From a virus: a DNA stretch of 34,862 nucleotides. Numbering within the stretch: position 1 is the stretch's first letter; the number at the start of each line of letters is the position of its first letter. Of this stretch, positions 23,250-29,387 are shown piece by piece. The notes beneath the pieces are model-generated. The model was not told where the DNA came from. It searched no databases and was given only the letters and a program-made list of their open reading frames with translations. The position numbers and the translations under genes were made by a program. The stretch covers positions 1-34,862 of the IMG/VR virus record IMGVR_UViG_3300006802_000264; one strand, 5' to 3'.

Positions 23250-23912
23250 TTAAAGCGCTTGCAACCTATATTTCTGGCCGCGAATCTCTACCACTTCACC
23301 GTCACAGCTTTCCTTTTTCGAAACTTCGATCCCTGTAATCTCTTTAAAAATCGCAGCGTCAAAATTCGGAAGGTTCATGATTCGCTTGCGATCTTCGTCG
23401 TCGGTATCACGCCAGTAGTTAGCCCAAGCCTCTTGCCACTCGAAAGTCTTGAGATACCCGCCTCGGATATGAAATGTAGATTGAACAGCCTTCTCTTCGT
23501 CAGTCATTTGCGATTCGGGTATCCATTTGGTTAGCCGAAACTCATTAAAGCGCGGATGATCAATCTCTTCCCATTGAGCTTCGGCGGGCTTGTTAAAAAG
23601 ATATAGCTTTGGCCGCTCGGTGCAAAAAATGCCCGATGATCGATTACAGGAGTTACCGTAGCCCGTATTGTAATGGCCCGAATTGTAATTGCCCGTATTG
23701 TAATGGCCCGAATTGTAATTGCCCGAATTGCGATTGCCCGAATTGCAATAGCCCGAATTGTAATCGCCCGAATTGTAATTGCCCGAATTGTAATCGCCCG
23801 AATTGCAATTGCCCGAATTGTAATCGCCCGAATTGTAATCGCCCGAATTGCGATAGCCCGAATTGTAATCGCCCGAATTGCGATAGCCCGAATTGGTTTT
23901 ATTTTTTGTCAT
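23250..23912 (-). CDS. Pentapeptide-repeat protein with conserved C-terminal domain
   Basis: A 220-residue protein. ATG 23912 (MTKNKT) is preferred over an in-frame start at 23951 because an AAGGGAG site precedes it. About 16 repeats of NSGxY-type pentapeptides (residues 7-88) would form a right-handed beta-helix-like rod. The following 130 residues (LYLFNKPAEAQWEEIDHP, LTKWIPESQMTDEEKA, RIMNLPNFDAAIFKEITGI) match a tail domain seen on phage pentapeptide-repeat proteins. Some pentapeptide proteins mimic DNA and bind gyrase, but the N-S-G type is different and its role is unknown. Confidence 0.8.
   Translation of the reverse strand: MTKNKTNSGYRNSGDYNSGYRNSGDYNSGDYNSGNCNSGDYNSGNYNSGDYNSGYCNSGNRNSGNYNSGHYNTGNYNSGHYNTGYGNSCNRSSGIFCTERPKLYLFNKPAEAQWEEIDHPRFNEFRLTKWIPESQMTDEEKAVQSTFHIRGGYLKTFEWQEAWANYWRDTDDEDRKRIMNLPNFDAAIFKEITGIEVSKKESCDGEVVEIRGQKYRLQAL
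23655..23894. repeat. 15-bp tandem repeats encoding NSG pentapeptides
   Basis: About 16 head-to-tail 15-bp units, plus-strand consensus CCCGAATTGTAATNG, inside the gene at 23250-23912. The units are nearly identical at DNA level (unit changes mainly TAAT/CAAT/CGAT), so copy number can vary by slippage. It is not a CRISPR: there are no spacers and the frame is kept. Confidence 0.9.
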
Positions 23913-23919
23913 GGCCTGA

Positions 23920-23955
23920 CTACTCCCTTGATTCGATAAACAAATTCTCACTCAT
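23920..23955 (-). CDS. Micro-ORF MSENLFIESRE, leader type
   Basis: Eleven codons starting in an ATGA overlap with the gene before it. Its last codons contain the AAGGGAG site for the pentapeptide-repeat gene, so reading it would bring ribosomes to that start. It is a variant of the MSEEL leader. Confidence 0.4.
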   Translation of the reverse strand: MSENLFIESRE

Positions 23956-24278
23956 TGCTCTAGCTCCTCGTCGCCCTCTAAGAGATCTTTATACAATTGC
24001 TCGCGCAGCCATTTCTTAGCCTCATGCTTGCCAGTAAAGATCTCATCTATAATAACCTGATCCGCACCATCATAGATCTGTACGTAAGCATAATGAGTAT
24101 TTTTGCGATCAGCATGGCGGTGATACTCAAGCTCCCAACGCAGCATCCGATTGGGAACCTTGCCACGCTCGGTTTTGATAATGAGCTTTGGCTCTTGCTC
24201 TTCTTCCATCTTTTCCTCTCCAGCTAACCAAGCTTTATAAGCCCCGCTACAGCAGGGGCCGGAATAGCCGCGAGTCAT
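23952..24278 (-). CDS. Small early protein with charged helical C-terminus
   Basis: A 108-residue protein if it starts at ATG 24278, which overlaps the upstream TGA as ATGA. A second start at ATG 24209 has a GAGAGG site and would give 85 residues (MEEEQEPKLIIKTERGKVPN). The N-terminal addition has a CC pair (GPCCSGAYKAWLAGEEK). The core looks alpha/beta (WELEYHRHADRKNTHYAYVQ, then a KHEAKKWLREQLYK helix). The function is unknown; I favour 24278 on coupling. Confidence 0.55.
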   Translation of the reverse strand: MTRGYSGPCCSGAYKAWLAGEEKMEEEQEPKLIIKTERGKVPNRMLRWELEYHRHADRKNTHYAYVQIYDGADQVIIDEIFTGKHEAKKWLREQLYKDLLEGDEELEQ

Positions 24279-24445
24279 AGCGACCAAAACAAAATCAGCG
24301 CGCCATAAAAAAGCGCCATGCATACAAACACGCCAAGCAGCTGAGCGAGAAGATCAAAAAGCGTGAAATGATGACGCTCAGACAGATCATAGCAGCCAGC
24401 ATTGCGGCGGTCGGTCTTTACTATCTGTAAGGTTCTGCGTTTCAT
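24275..24445 (-). CDS. Small C-terminally anchored membrane protein (56 aa)
   Basis: ATG 24445 has a GGAG site 9 nt upstream; an in-frame TTG at 24460 is less likely. A basic N-terminus (MKRRTLQIVKTDRRN) precedes one hydrophobic segment of about 23 residues at the end (LLAQLLGVFVCMALFYGALI). It overlaps the next gene by ATGA and lies just after a strong hairpin. The function is unknown. Confidence 0.55.
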   Translation of the reverse strand: MKRRTLQIVKTDRRNAGCYDLSERHHFTLFDLLAQLLGVFVCMALFYGALILFWSL

Positions 24446-24458
24446 TGTCTGATTCTCC

Positions 24459-24488
24459 AAAAACGGGGGCCGATACCGCTAGGCCCCC
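24459..24488 (-). terminator. Terminator-like hairpin after the SSB-like gene
   Basis: On the minus strand a perfect 7-bp stem GGGGGCC / GGCCCCC with a 10-nt loop is followed by GTTTTT. This is a standard intrinsic terminator within the long early operon, 30 nt past the SSB-like gene and just before the membrane-protein gene. It would lower expression of everything downstream unless antitermination occurs. Confidence 0.75.
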
Positions 24489-24519
24489 TAGCATTTATTC
24501 AAGGTAGATCCGTCACGAA

Positions 24520-25113
24520 TTAGAACGGGATATCGTCGTCCTCAAAATCCTGCCTGATCTCTTTCACGCGTTGCTGTCTTGGTGGCAGCTTCAAAGGCGA
24601 CTGAGCATCACCGGCCTCATCTTCTTCATCTTCGTCCTGAGGCGGCACGTAGTTAGGATCGTTAGGGCGCAAAGATACGAAGTTGTTATACTGCATACAC
24701 TCCGAGGGCTCTGTTGCCATTAAAAAGATCTGCCCAACTTGCTTTTTGCAAAGCGCCCACATTGCTTCGGGCTCAATTACATCCTTTTGATCTTTGCCAC
24801 GCTCGTTTTTCTCACGGGGCAATTTCAGCACCTCCGATGGAGCCATGCGTTGCAGCATCTTTACAGCTCCACCCTCATTGCCACGACGCGCCCAGGTGGA
24901 TGTGGATGTACGTACAGAGCAGTAAGCATAGGGCTTCACATCAACCGCGCGGAACTTCCACAAAAGCTTATCTTCGACCTCCTCGCTTTTGTATTTTGTG
25001 CCAGTCGTTAGCTTAATCCCCGTAAGCTTCCAGGGGATTTCGGCAGGCTGCAGCACATTGTTCTCAAACTCCTTTAGCTCAGGAGCCTTTAGAGGGTTGC
25101 TCTCGTAGTCCAT
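24520..25113 (-). CDS. SSB-like single-stranded DNA-binding protein
   Basis: A 197-residue protein with an aromatic and basic beta-rich N-terminal part of about 120 residues (IPWKLTGIKLTTGTKY, LLWKFRAVDVKPYAYC), then a Gln/Arg and acidic linker, ending DFEDDDIPF. That end is nearly the DDDIPF tip bacterial SSB proteins use to recruit partners. An SSB that coats replicating phage DNA fits, next to the resolvase and primase systems. The OB-fold is not proven by a signature. It overlaps the 88-residue gene before it by 35 nt. Confidence 0.7.
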   Translation of the reverse strand: MDYESNPLKAPELKEFENNVLQPAEIPWKLTGIKLTTGTKYKSEEVEDKLLWKFRAVDVKPYAYCSVRTSTSTWARRGNEGGAVKMLQRMAPSEVLKLPREKNERGKDQKDVIEPEAMWALCKKQVGQIFLMATEPSECMQYNNFVSLRPNDPNYVPPQDEDEEDEAGDAQSPLKLPPRQQRVKEIRQDFEDDDIPF

Positions 25114-25345
25114 TTTCTTCTTCCTTTTCCTTTATCATTTCATTACGGGTGTCTGCGTTATGGGCGTGGTCAAAGACGAATTTCTTTGCCAATTTAAACA
25201 CTTTCTCCGCTGTGATTCCGTTTGCTAAATCTCCCTCGTCCATAAACATTGTGATTCCAATTTCTTCCCACTCGGGATCTTTGATGTCACCACATGAAAT
25301 AGACGTGAGAAACTTTCTTCTGTAAGTGATTGAGCCGCATCGCAT
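25079..25345 (-). CDS. First gene of the early operon, function unknown
   Basis: An 88-residue protein. I place the start at ATG 25345, where AAGGAG at 25356-25361 lies 10 nt upstream. A longer open frame to 25576 is rejected because it would run through the structured control region and its terminator. It is rich in charged helices (AEKVFKLAKKFVFDHAHNAD, then NEMIKEKEEENG). It overlaps the SSB-like gene by 35 nt. Unknown; an SSB partner is possible by position only. Confidence 0.6.
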   Translation of the reverse strand: MRCGSITYRRKFLTSISCGDIKDPEWEEIGITMFMDEGDLANGITAEKVFKLAKKFVFDHAHNADTRNEMIKEKEEENGLREQPSKGS

Positions 25346-25366
25346 AGGGCTAGTTCTCCTTAGGTT

Positions 25367-25392
25367 AAAAACGCCCGGATAACGCGCCGGGC
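25367..25392 (-). terminator. Leader terminator ahead of the early operon
   Basis: On the minus strand a 6-bp GC stem (GCCCGG / CCGGGC, 8-nt loop) is followed by GTTTTTAA, a regular intrinsic terminator. It sits between the control region and the ribosome-binding site of the first early gene. Nothing codes upstream, so it would end leader RNA and gives a place for attenuation or antitermination. Confidence 0.65.
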
Positions 25393-25414
25393 TCGCGCTG
25401 ATCTTACAAAGCAC

Positions 25415-25426
25415 CCTACTGCTTAA
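25415..25426. promoter_or_regulatory. 12-bp element, left copy of an inverted pair
   Basis: CCTACTGCTTAA here is repeated exactly in reverse orientation at 25590-25601. Two matching sites 160-odd bp apart in a divergent control region next to a Cro/CI-like gene suggest operators. Flanking bases differ, so the match is not part of a longer repeat. Confidence 0.45.
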
Positions 25427-25461
25427 CGTCAGAGCACATATAAGATCGGGATTCACTGATA

Positions 25462-25551
25462 CCGCCCCCGAAGGCCGGTTGCTACTAGCACCCCCGGACC
25501 GGGGGTGGAAGTTTCCCCAGCTATGCTGGGTACTACTAGCGAAGGGGGCGG
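25462..25551. promoter_or_regulatory. Highly structured element in the early control region
   Basis: An outer perfect 8-bp stem (CCGCCCCC at 25462-25469, GGGGGCGG at 25544-25551) encloses two perfect hairpins: CCCCCGG-A-CCGGGGG at 25491-25505 and CCCAGC-TAT-GCTGGG at 25516-25530. A CTACTAGC octamer (25482-25489, 25533-25540) flanks them on both sides, and GAA follows or precedes each outer arm. No frame in it looks coding. It would fold as a three-way-junction RNA or cruciform. It lies upstream of the leader terminator on the minus strand, so a regulatory RNA, put-like antitermination site or replication or packaging site are all possible. Confidence 0.55.
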
Positions 25552-25589
25552 GCTGAAATTTGGGTGATACTAACATTGCGTCTTTGGTA

Positions 25590-25601
25590 TTAAGCAGTAG
25601 G
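25590..25601. promoter_or_regulatory. 12-bp element, right copy of the inverted pair
   Basis: TTAAGCAGTAGG is the exact reverse complement of 25415-25426. It lies 60 nt before the regulator's start, within the likely promoter zone of both divergent transcripts; a TATGAT at 25604-25609 could be a -10 box, but no well-spaced -35 is visible. Confidence 0.45.
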
Positions 25602-25618
25602 TTTATGATTTACACTCT

Positions 25619-25633
25619 AGCCCAATGTGGGCT
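25619..25633. promoter_or_regulatory. Inverted repeat in the regulator's 5' leader
   Basis: AGCCCA-ATG-TGGGCT is a perfect 6-bp inverted repeat 27 nt before the regulator's ATG. It could be an operator for self-repression or a small mRNA hairpin; the sequence cannot decide. Confidence 0.4.
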
Positions 25634-25660
25634 AAGCTGGCAAGAGAAAGTTGGAGGAAA

Positions 25661-25873
25661 ATGAAAATCTACAAAGCCTACAGAGAAAAGCGGGGATACA
25701 CCCAACGGCAACTAGCTGAGCTAATCGGCGACATCAGCCAAAGGGCCATCAGCCACTACGAGCGAGGGACAAGGCTGCCACCGCTAAAACGACACTTGAG
25801 AATCTGTGAGGTGCTTAAAGTGCCACATGGAAAAATCTGGACTGAGTATCATAAGGCGGTAATGAAAAGATAA
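25661..25873 (+). CDS. Cro/CI-like helix-turn-helix regulator
   Basis: A 70-residue protein starting at ATG 25661 with GGAGGA just upstream; an earlier in-frame ATG at 25625 lacks a site. Residues about 11-55 form an XRE-type five-helix DNA-binding fold: YTQRQLAELIG (helix 2), SQRAISHYERGTRLPP (recognition helix), then LRICEVLKVP. It has no peptidase or dimerisation domain, so it is Cro-sized. It is the first gene rightward of the divergent control region and most likely regulates both directions. Confidence 0.85.
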   Translation: MKIYKAYREKRGYTQRQLAELIGDISQRAISHYERGTRLPPLKRHLRICEVLKVPHGKIWTEYHKAVMKR

Positions 25874-25898
25874 AAATCGTTCTACCCCTAACTCTTCA

Positions 25899-25921
25899 GG
25901 GTTTGGTATGCTCGCAAACCC
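25899..25921. promoter_or_regulatory. Hairpin between regulator and primase genes
   Basis: GGGTTTG / CAAACCC, a perfect 7-bp stem with a 9-nt loop, lies between the regulator stop and the primase ribosome-binding site. It has no T-tract after it, so a processing or translational role is more likely than termination. Confidence 0.4.
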
Positions 25922-25953
25922 AGGCCACATTTCAGAGCTAAGAGGAAAAAAAA

Positions 25954-28062
25954 ATGCTTAATCGAGAATCGGATCAGGCTGAGCATATCGCTAAAGCCTT
26001 AGGGAAAGCTGCGCGCTCAGGCAAGGGCTGGACGTGTCTTTGCCCATGCCACAAAGACAAGGCCCCATCGTTGAGTGTGAGCAACGACGGGGACACCTTG
26101 TTAATGTTCTGCCATGCCGGATGCGCCTTCGAAGACATCGTCACAAAGCTAAGAGAACGCGGGATTTTACCGGCGCAGGACACCTTACAACATTGCCGGG
26201 GGGTACGCACTAATATTCCACGACACTTGATAGCCGAAAGCCATTTGGCAGAAGCCACCAGAGAAAAAGATTACCCGAAGGCAAAAATAGGCGAAACTTA
26301 CACCTACACAGACAAGAACGGGAATCTGATCTGGCAAAAAGCACGCAGACCAGGGAAGGAGTTTCGGTGCCGAAAGCCTAGCCCAGATGGGGAAAGCTGG
26401 CTTTATAAGGATCTTTTCCCAGACGGAGGCCCTGACCCGCTGTATAGGCTCCCCAGGGTGGCCTGGGCGATAGAAACCGAGACGGCGGTATTTTTGGTCG
26501 AAGGGGAAAAGGATGTCCATACAGCCGAATCCTTGGGCCTGGTGGCAACCACAGCAAGGCATAGCTCAAGCTTTAAGCCCGAGTGGGCCGAGCAGCTGCG
26601 CGGGGCACACGTGGTTATTATCCCAGATAATGATAAGCCCGGGCGAACCTACGCCGAAAAGGCAGCCGTTGAACTTGCTAAAACTGCTAAAAGCCTACGG
26701 GTGCTAGACCTGCCAGAGCTAGGAGAGAAAGAAGATCTTACGGACTGGATCGAAAAACGCGGGGGCTGCGTAGAGCTTTTGGTAGATTTCGCCCTAGATG
26801 CCCCTGACTTGCTCGAGGAAGAAGAAATAGAGGAAGAGGACACAGGAGGGGAGAAAGGAAAGAAGAAGCCCAAGGCGAGGCAATACGAGGCTTATAAAGA
26901 GCTTTTCGAAGAGGTCTTAGGGGAGATTAGGCGCGACATTTTCACAGGCGAGCTTGTGCACGAAGTGCATGGACGTTGGGAGATGTGTAGGGGGCTGATA
27001 TCATTAGGAGTCTTGAAAAGCGCCGCGCTAGATAAAGCAGGATTTAGCGCGGCTCGAGTAGAGCCTCACCTCATGAGGCTAACGAGAGAAACCCCTCGAG
27101 AACTTCTAGCCAATATCCCAGAGTGGGACGGGGGCCAACGCCTGGCGCAGATTGCACAATGCGTCTCATGCCAGAATCTCGAGCCTCAGCACGTCGAAGA
27201 ATTGTTAAAGGACTGGGGTTCAAGAGTTTTCGAACGAATTTATAACCCCATGCAGACAAACCGATGTTTGATTCTCAAAGGCCCCCAGCGAATTGGCAAG
27301 GATTGGTTAATTACTCAAATGTTCCAAGCACTTAAGGAATGGAAAATCCCCTTTACATTCAACACGTATCAAGAGAAAGACAATCTGGAGCAAATCTCAG
27401 CCGGGGCAATAATGCACTTAGAGGAGTTCGACCGAACCTATAAATCCTCGGACGTTGCGGCAATAAAGCACATGATCACAGCTACTTCGGTGCGCTATAG
27501 GCCGTCACATGGGAAGTTGGCCGAAACTCGAGACGTAAGAAGCTCCTGGGTTGCTACCTGTAATGTGGATGGGATCTTGCGAGACCCTAGCGGGTCAGAG
27601 CGGTTTATAATATTTGATGTTAAGTCAATAGATTGGGGCTATCCGCAAGGCGAGAGCGAGCAGATCCTAGCTGAGCTGAAAGCCCTGGCACAAACTAAAT
27701 ATAGAGCCAGCGAGGCTGCTGAGGCAGCTCTGGATCGTTACCTAGAGACCCATACTCCCGAGGACCCAGACGATGCACTGTGTGAGCTTTTCGAGGTTGA
27801 GTGGAGGGCACAGGCGGGTACGCTGCCTTATTGGAGAGACACAACCTTAAGACGCTCAAGTGAGATGCAGCCAATTTGGGAAGCGCTAGGGAAGGCCACA
27901 AAGAGGGCCCCCCAGACAATAAAACACGTTTTGAAACAGAGAGGGTATGGCGGCAGGATGAGAGGAGGGATCGTCTATGGGGGGGTCCCAAGCGCATGGC
28001 AGGAGGAGCCCGAAGAGGAGGAGGGAGACACCGAATTTGAGGATGAAAAATGGAACATCTGA
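25954..28062 (+). CDS. Primase-helicase: Zn-finger, TOPRIM and VirE-type ATPase
   Basis: A 702-residue multidomain replication protein. Residues 28-57 form a CHC2-like zinc finger (TCLCPCH..., MFCHAGC). A TOPRIM domain follows at about 177-268, with E183 in LVEGEKD and D225/D227 in IIPDNDKPG. An acidic linker (about 285-305) leads to a VirE-type helicase domain (about 385-640). Its Walker A is GPQRIGKDW (K449), with Asp replacing the usual Ser/Thr, and its Walker B is MHLEEFDRT. It starts replication by making primers and unwinding DNA. It lies directly before the iteron region, as expected for an initiator. Confidence 0.88.
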   Translation: MLNRESDQAEHIAKALGKAARSGKGWTCLCPCHKDKAPSLSVSNDGDTLLMFCHAGCAFEDIVTKLRERGILPAQDTLQHCRGVRTNIPRHLIAESHLAEATREKDYPKAKIGETYTYTDKNGNLIWQKARRPGKEFRCRKPSPDGESWLYKDLFPDGGPDPLYRLPRVAWAIETETAVFLVEGEKDVHTAESLGLVATTARHSSSFKPEWAEQLRGAHVVIIPDNDKPGRTYAEKAAVELAKTAKSLRVLDLPELGEKEDLTDWIEKRGGCVELLVDFALDAPDLLEEEEIEEEDTGGEKGKKKPKARQYEAYKELFEEVLGEIRRDIFTGELVHEVHGRWEMCRGLISLGVLKSAALDKAGFSAARVEPHLMRLTRETPRELLANIPEWDGGQRLAQIAQCVSCQNLEPQHVEELLKDWGSRVFERIYNPMQTNRCLILKGPQRIGKDWLITQMFQALKEWKIPFTFNTYQEKDNLEQISAGAIMHLEEFDRTYKSSDVAAIKHMITATSVRYRPSHGKLAETRDVRSSWVATCNVDGILRDPSGSERFIIFDVKSIDWGYPQGESEQILAELKALAQTKYRASEAAEAALDRYLETHTPEDPDDALCELFEVEWRAQAGTLPYWRDTTLRRSSEMQPIWEALGKATKRAPQTIKHVLKQRGYGGRMRGGIVYGGVPSAWQEEPEEEEGDTEFEDEKWNI

Positions 28063-28070
28063 GGAGGTCG

Positions 28071-28357
28071 CAAGGTATACACAAGGTATACACAAAGCCT
28101 TCACAGGGGTTCACAGGTCTTCACACTACCGTGAAGACTGTGAAGACTTTGGGATCTAAGGGTTACACGCGGATCCTCAATGATTTCAATAGGTACGCAA
28201 CCTGTGAATACTGTGAAGGCTTTTTATAGAAAATATATATGAAAATAAAAAATGATAAAATCTAAGAACGAATATAGGGGCAGTAGAGGAAAAGGGAGAG
28301 GTTATTTATATATAGTTTCTTAGAAAAGCCTTCACAGTCTTCACAGTCTTCACAGAG
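28071..28357. other. Candidate replication origin: iterons around an AT-rich core
   Basis: Positions 28063-28400 are non-coding. Two exact tandem 11-bp repeats (28071-28092) precede three TTCACA units at 10-bp spacing (28100, 28110, 28120), then two GTGAAGAC units facing them (28131, 28140). CTGTGAA occurs twice (28202, 28211), followed by about 100 bp of A+T-rich DNA and three CTTCACAG units at 9-bp spacing (28330-28355). A perfect 14-bp inverted repeat (28211-28224 with 28324-28337) brackets the A+T-rich part. Iterons beside a melting region, next to the primase-helicase, look like an origin. Confidence 0.65.
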
Positions 28358-28400
28358 GGCTAGTTTTCGGTAATGAAAACCAAAGGGGAACAGGAGTGAA

Positions 28401-28436
28401 ATGTTAGAGGTGGATGACAGAAGAACACAGTTTTAA
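28401..28436 (+). CDS. Micro-ORF before the resolvase gene (11 codons)
   Basis: MLEVDDRRTQF has a good AGGAG site 5 nt upstream and ends 15 nt before the resolvase start. The GGGGAACA of both this gene's and the resolvase's leader is shared. It could be a leader peptide; it could equally be chance. Confidence 0.3.
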   Translation: MLEVDDRRTQF

Positions 28437-28451
28437 TATTGGGGAACACAG

Positions 28452-28931
28452 ATGACTAAAACCTTGTTTGTTGGAATTGATCCGGGCCAAACTGGAGGGA
28501 TCGCTTTTATCCAAAACGGCCAAGCATGGGCATACAAAATGCCAACAACGGAAAGGGACGTCCTCGAGACTCTAGGCGAAGCTTGGAGCTTACTCCCAGA
28601 GCATACCACCGTCGTGGCCTTTCTCGAGAAGGTTCACGCCATGCCTGCCCCGCAAAAGGGCCGACCAGGCAGAGGTAGCAAGGCTAATTGGGCACTCGGG
28701 CAAAACTATGGCTTTCTGAGAGGCTGCCTAACGGCCCTTCGTATCCCCTTTCATGATGTAGCACCCAATACCTGGCAAAAGGCGCTAGGATGCCAAACCA
28801 GAGGCGATAAGAACGTATCTAAGCAAGCAGCTCAGCAGCTATTTCCAGATATCAAAATTACACATGCTATCGCAGACTCTCTGCTGATAGCTGAGTATGG
28901 CAGACGAATGAAGGTGCAAGGGAAGCTTTGA
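28452..28931 (+). CDS. RuvC-like Holliday-junction resolvase
   Basis: A 159-residue RNase H-fold nuclease. D10 in FVGIDPGQTGGIAF, E59 in VAFLEKVHA and D142 in THAIADSLLIAEYG supply the acidic metal-binding residues typical of the RuvC family, at the expected separations. The usual phage length is about 150-165. It would resolve branched recombination or replication intermediates so that DNA can be packaged. A GGGGAACA sequence lies before its ATG. It follows the origin-like region and precedes the terminase genes. Confidence 0.85.
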   Translation: MTKTLFVGIDPGQTGGIAFIQNGQAWAYKMPTTERDVLETLGEAWSLLPEHTTVVAFLEKVHAMPAPQKGRPGRGSKANWALGQNYGFLRGCLTALRIPFHDVAPNTWQKALGCQTRGDKNVSKQAAQQLFPDIKITHAIADSLLIAEYGRRMKVQGKL

Positions 28932-28960
28932 GAAAAAAGAATCGAATACTTGGTTTTTTC

Positions 28961-28980
28961 ATCTTAGCAGGAGCTAAGAT
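28961..28980. promoter_or_regulatory. Perfect 8-bp inverted repeat after the resolvase gene
   Basis: ATCTTAGC-AGGA-GCTAAGAT lies 30 nt past the resolvase stop. It is followed by TATGAT, a -10-like sequence at 28981-28986, not a T-run. It could be an operator or a weak terminator; no -35 at the right distance is seen. Confidence 0.4.
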
Positions 28981-29028
28981 TATGATAAGCTTCTCCAAAC
29001 TCTCCTTTGGCATTGGGGGTATTAGCTA

Positions 29029-29358
29029 ATGTCCATTAGACCTATATCCCCATTTTTGTATCATTCAATCGAGCCATCTCCACGACCCATATCTGTCCCA
29101 GTTCGTGATCCAGTCTCAGGTGAGAAGGCTCTGATGCTTGCAATTTTAGACAGGGCCATTAGAGATATTCTCGATTCAGTGCCTAAGCACGATTTTAAAT
29201 ACAAACGCGATGCTTACCGCTGGCTGTTTGAGAGCCTCTCTCGTAAGCCATTTAGTTATCGCTGGATATGTGAGTATCTAGATCTCCCACCGTCTCTCTT
29301 GCGCTCGCAAGTCGATACAGAGCTATCTAGACAACAGAGCAAACTAGTCGCAAACTGA
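29029..29358 (+). CDS. Hypothetical protein upstream of the small terminase
   Basis: A 109-residue protein. After a Pro-rich N-terminus come helices RDAYRWLFESLSRKPFSYRW and ICEYLDLPPSLLRSQVD, a pattern (W..., FS[FY].W.C, LDLPP..LR) known from small phage proteins near packaging and replication genes. It may contain an HTH-like DNA-binding unit. TGGGGG precedes the ATG. No certain function is known. Confidence 0.6.
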   Translation: MSIRPISPFLYHSIEPSPRPISVPVRDPVSGEKALMLAILDRAIRDILDSVPKHDFKYKRDAYRWLFESLSRKPFSYRWICEYLDLPPSLLRSQVDTELSRQQSKLVAN

Positions 29359-29375
29359 AAGAGCAATAGTTTGCG
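29349..29375. promoter_or_regulatory. Inverted repeat next to the small terminase RBS
   Basis: CGCAAACT (29349-29356) and AGTTTGCG (29368-29375) form an 8-bp stem with an 11-nt loop across the stop of the preceding gene. Its 3' arm touches the GGAGG site (29375-29379) of the small terminase, so folding could limit translation. A packaging-site role is also possible. Confidence 0.4.
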
Positions 29376-29387
29376 GAGGTTATACGG

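Noticed and set aside
23655-23894. Possible CRISPR array
   Set aside because: The units are head-to-tail with no spacers and keep a reading frame; they encode pentapeptides.
23609-24019. Plus-strand open frames through the pentapeptide tract (Cys/Pro/Asn repeats)
   Set aside because: They are antisense reflections of the 15-bp repeat, without a ribosome-binding site, and conflict with the well-supported minus-strand gene.
25346-25576. N-terminal extension of the first early gene
   Set aside because: It would run through the structured element and leader terminator. A good AAGGAG site supports the start at 25345.
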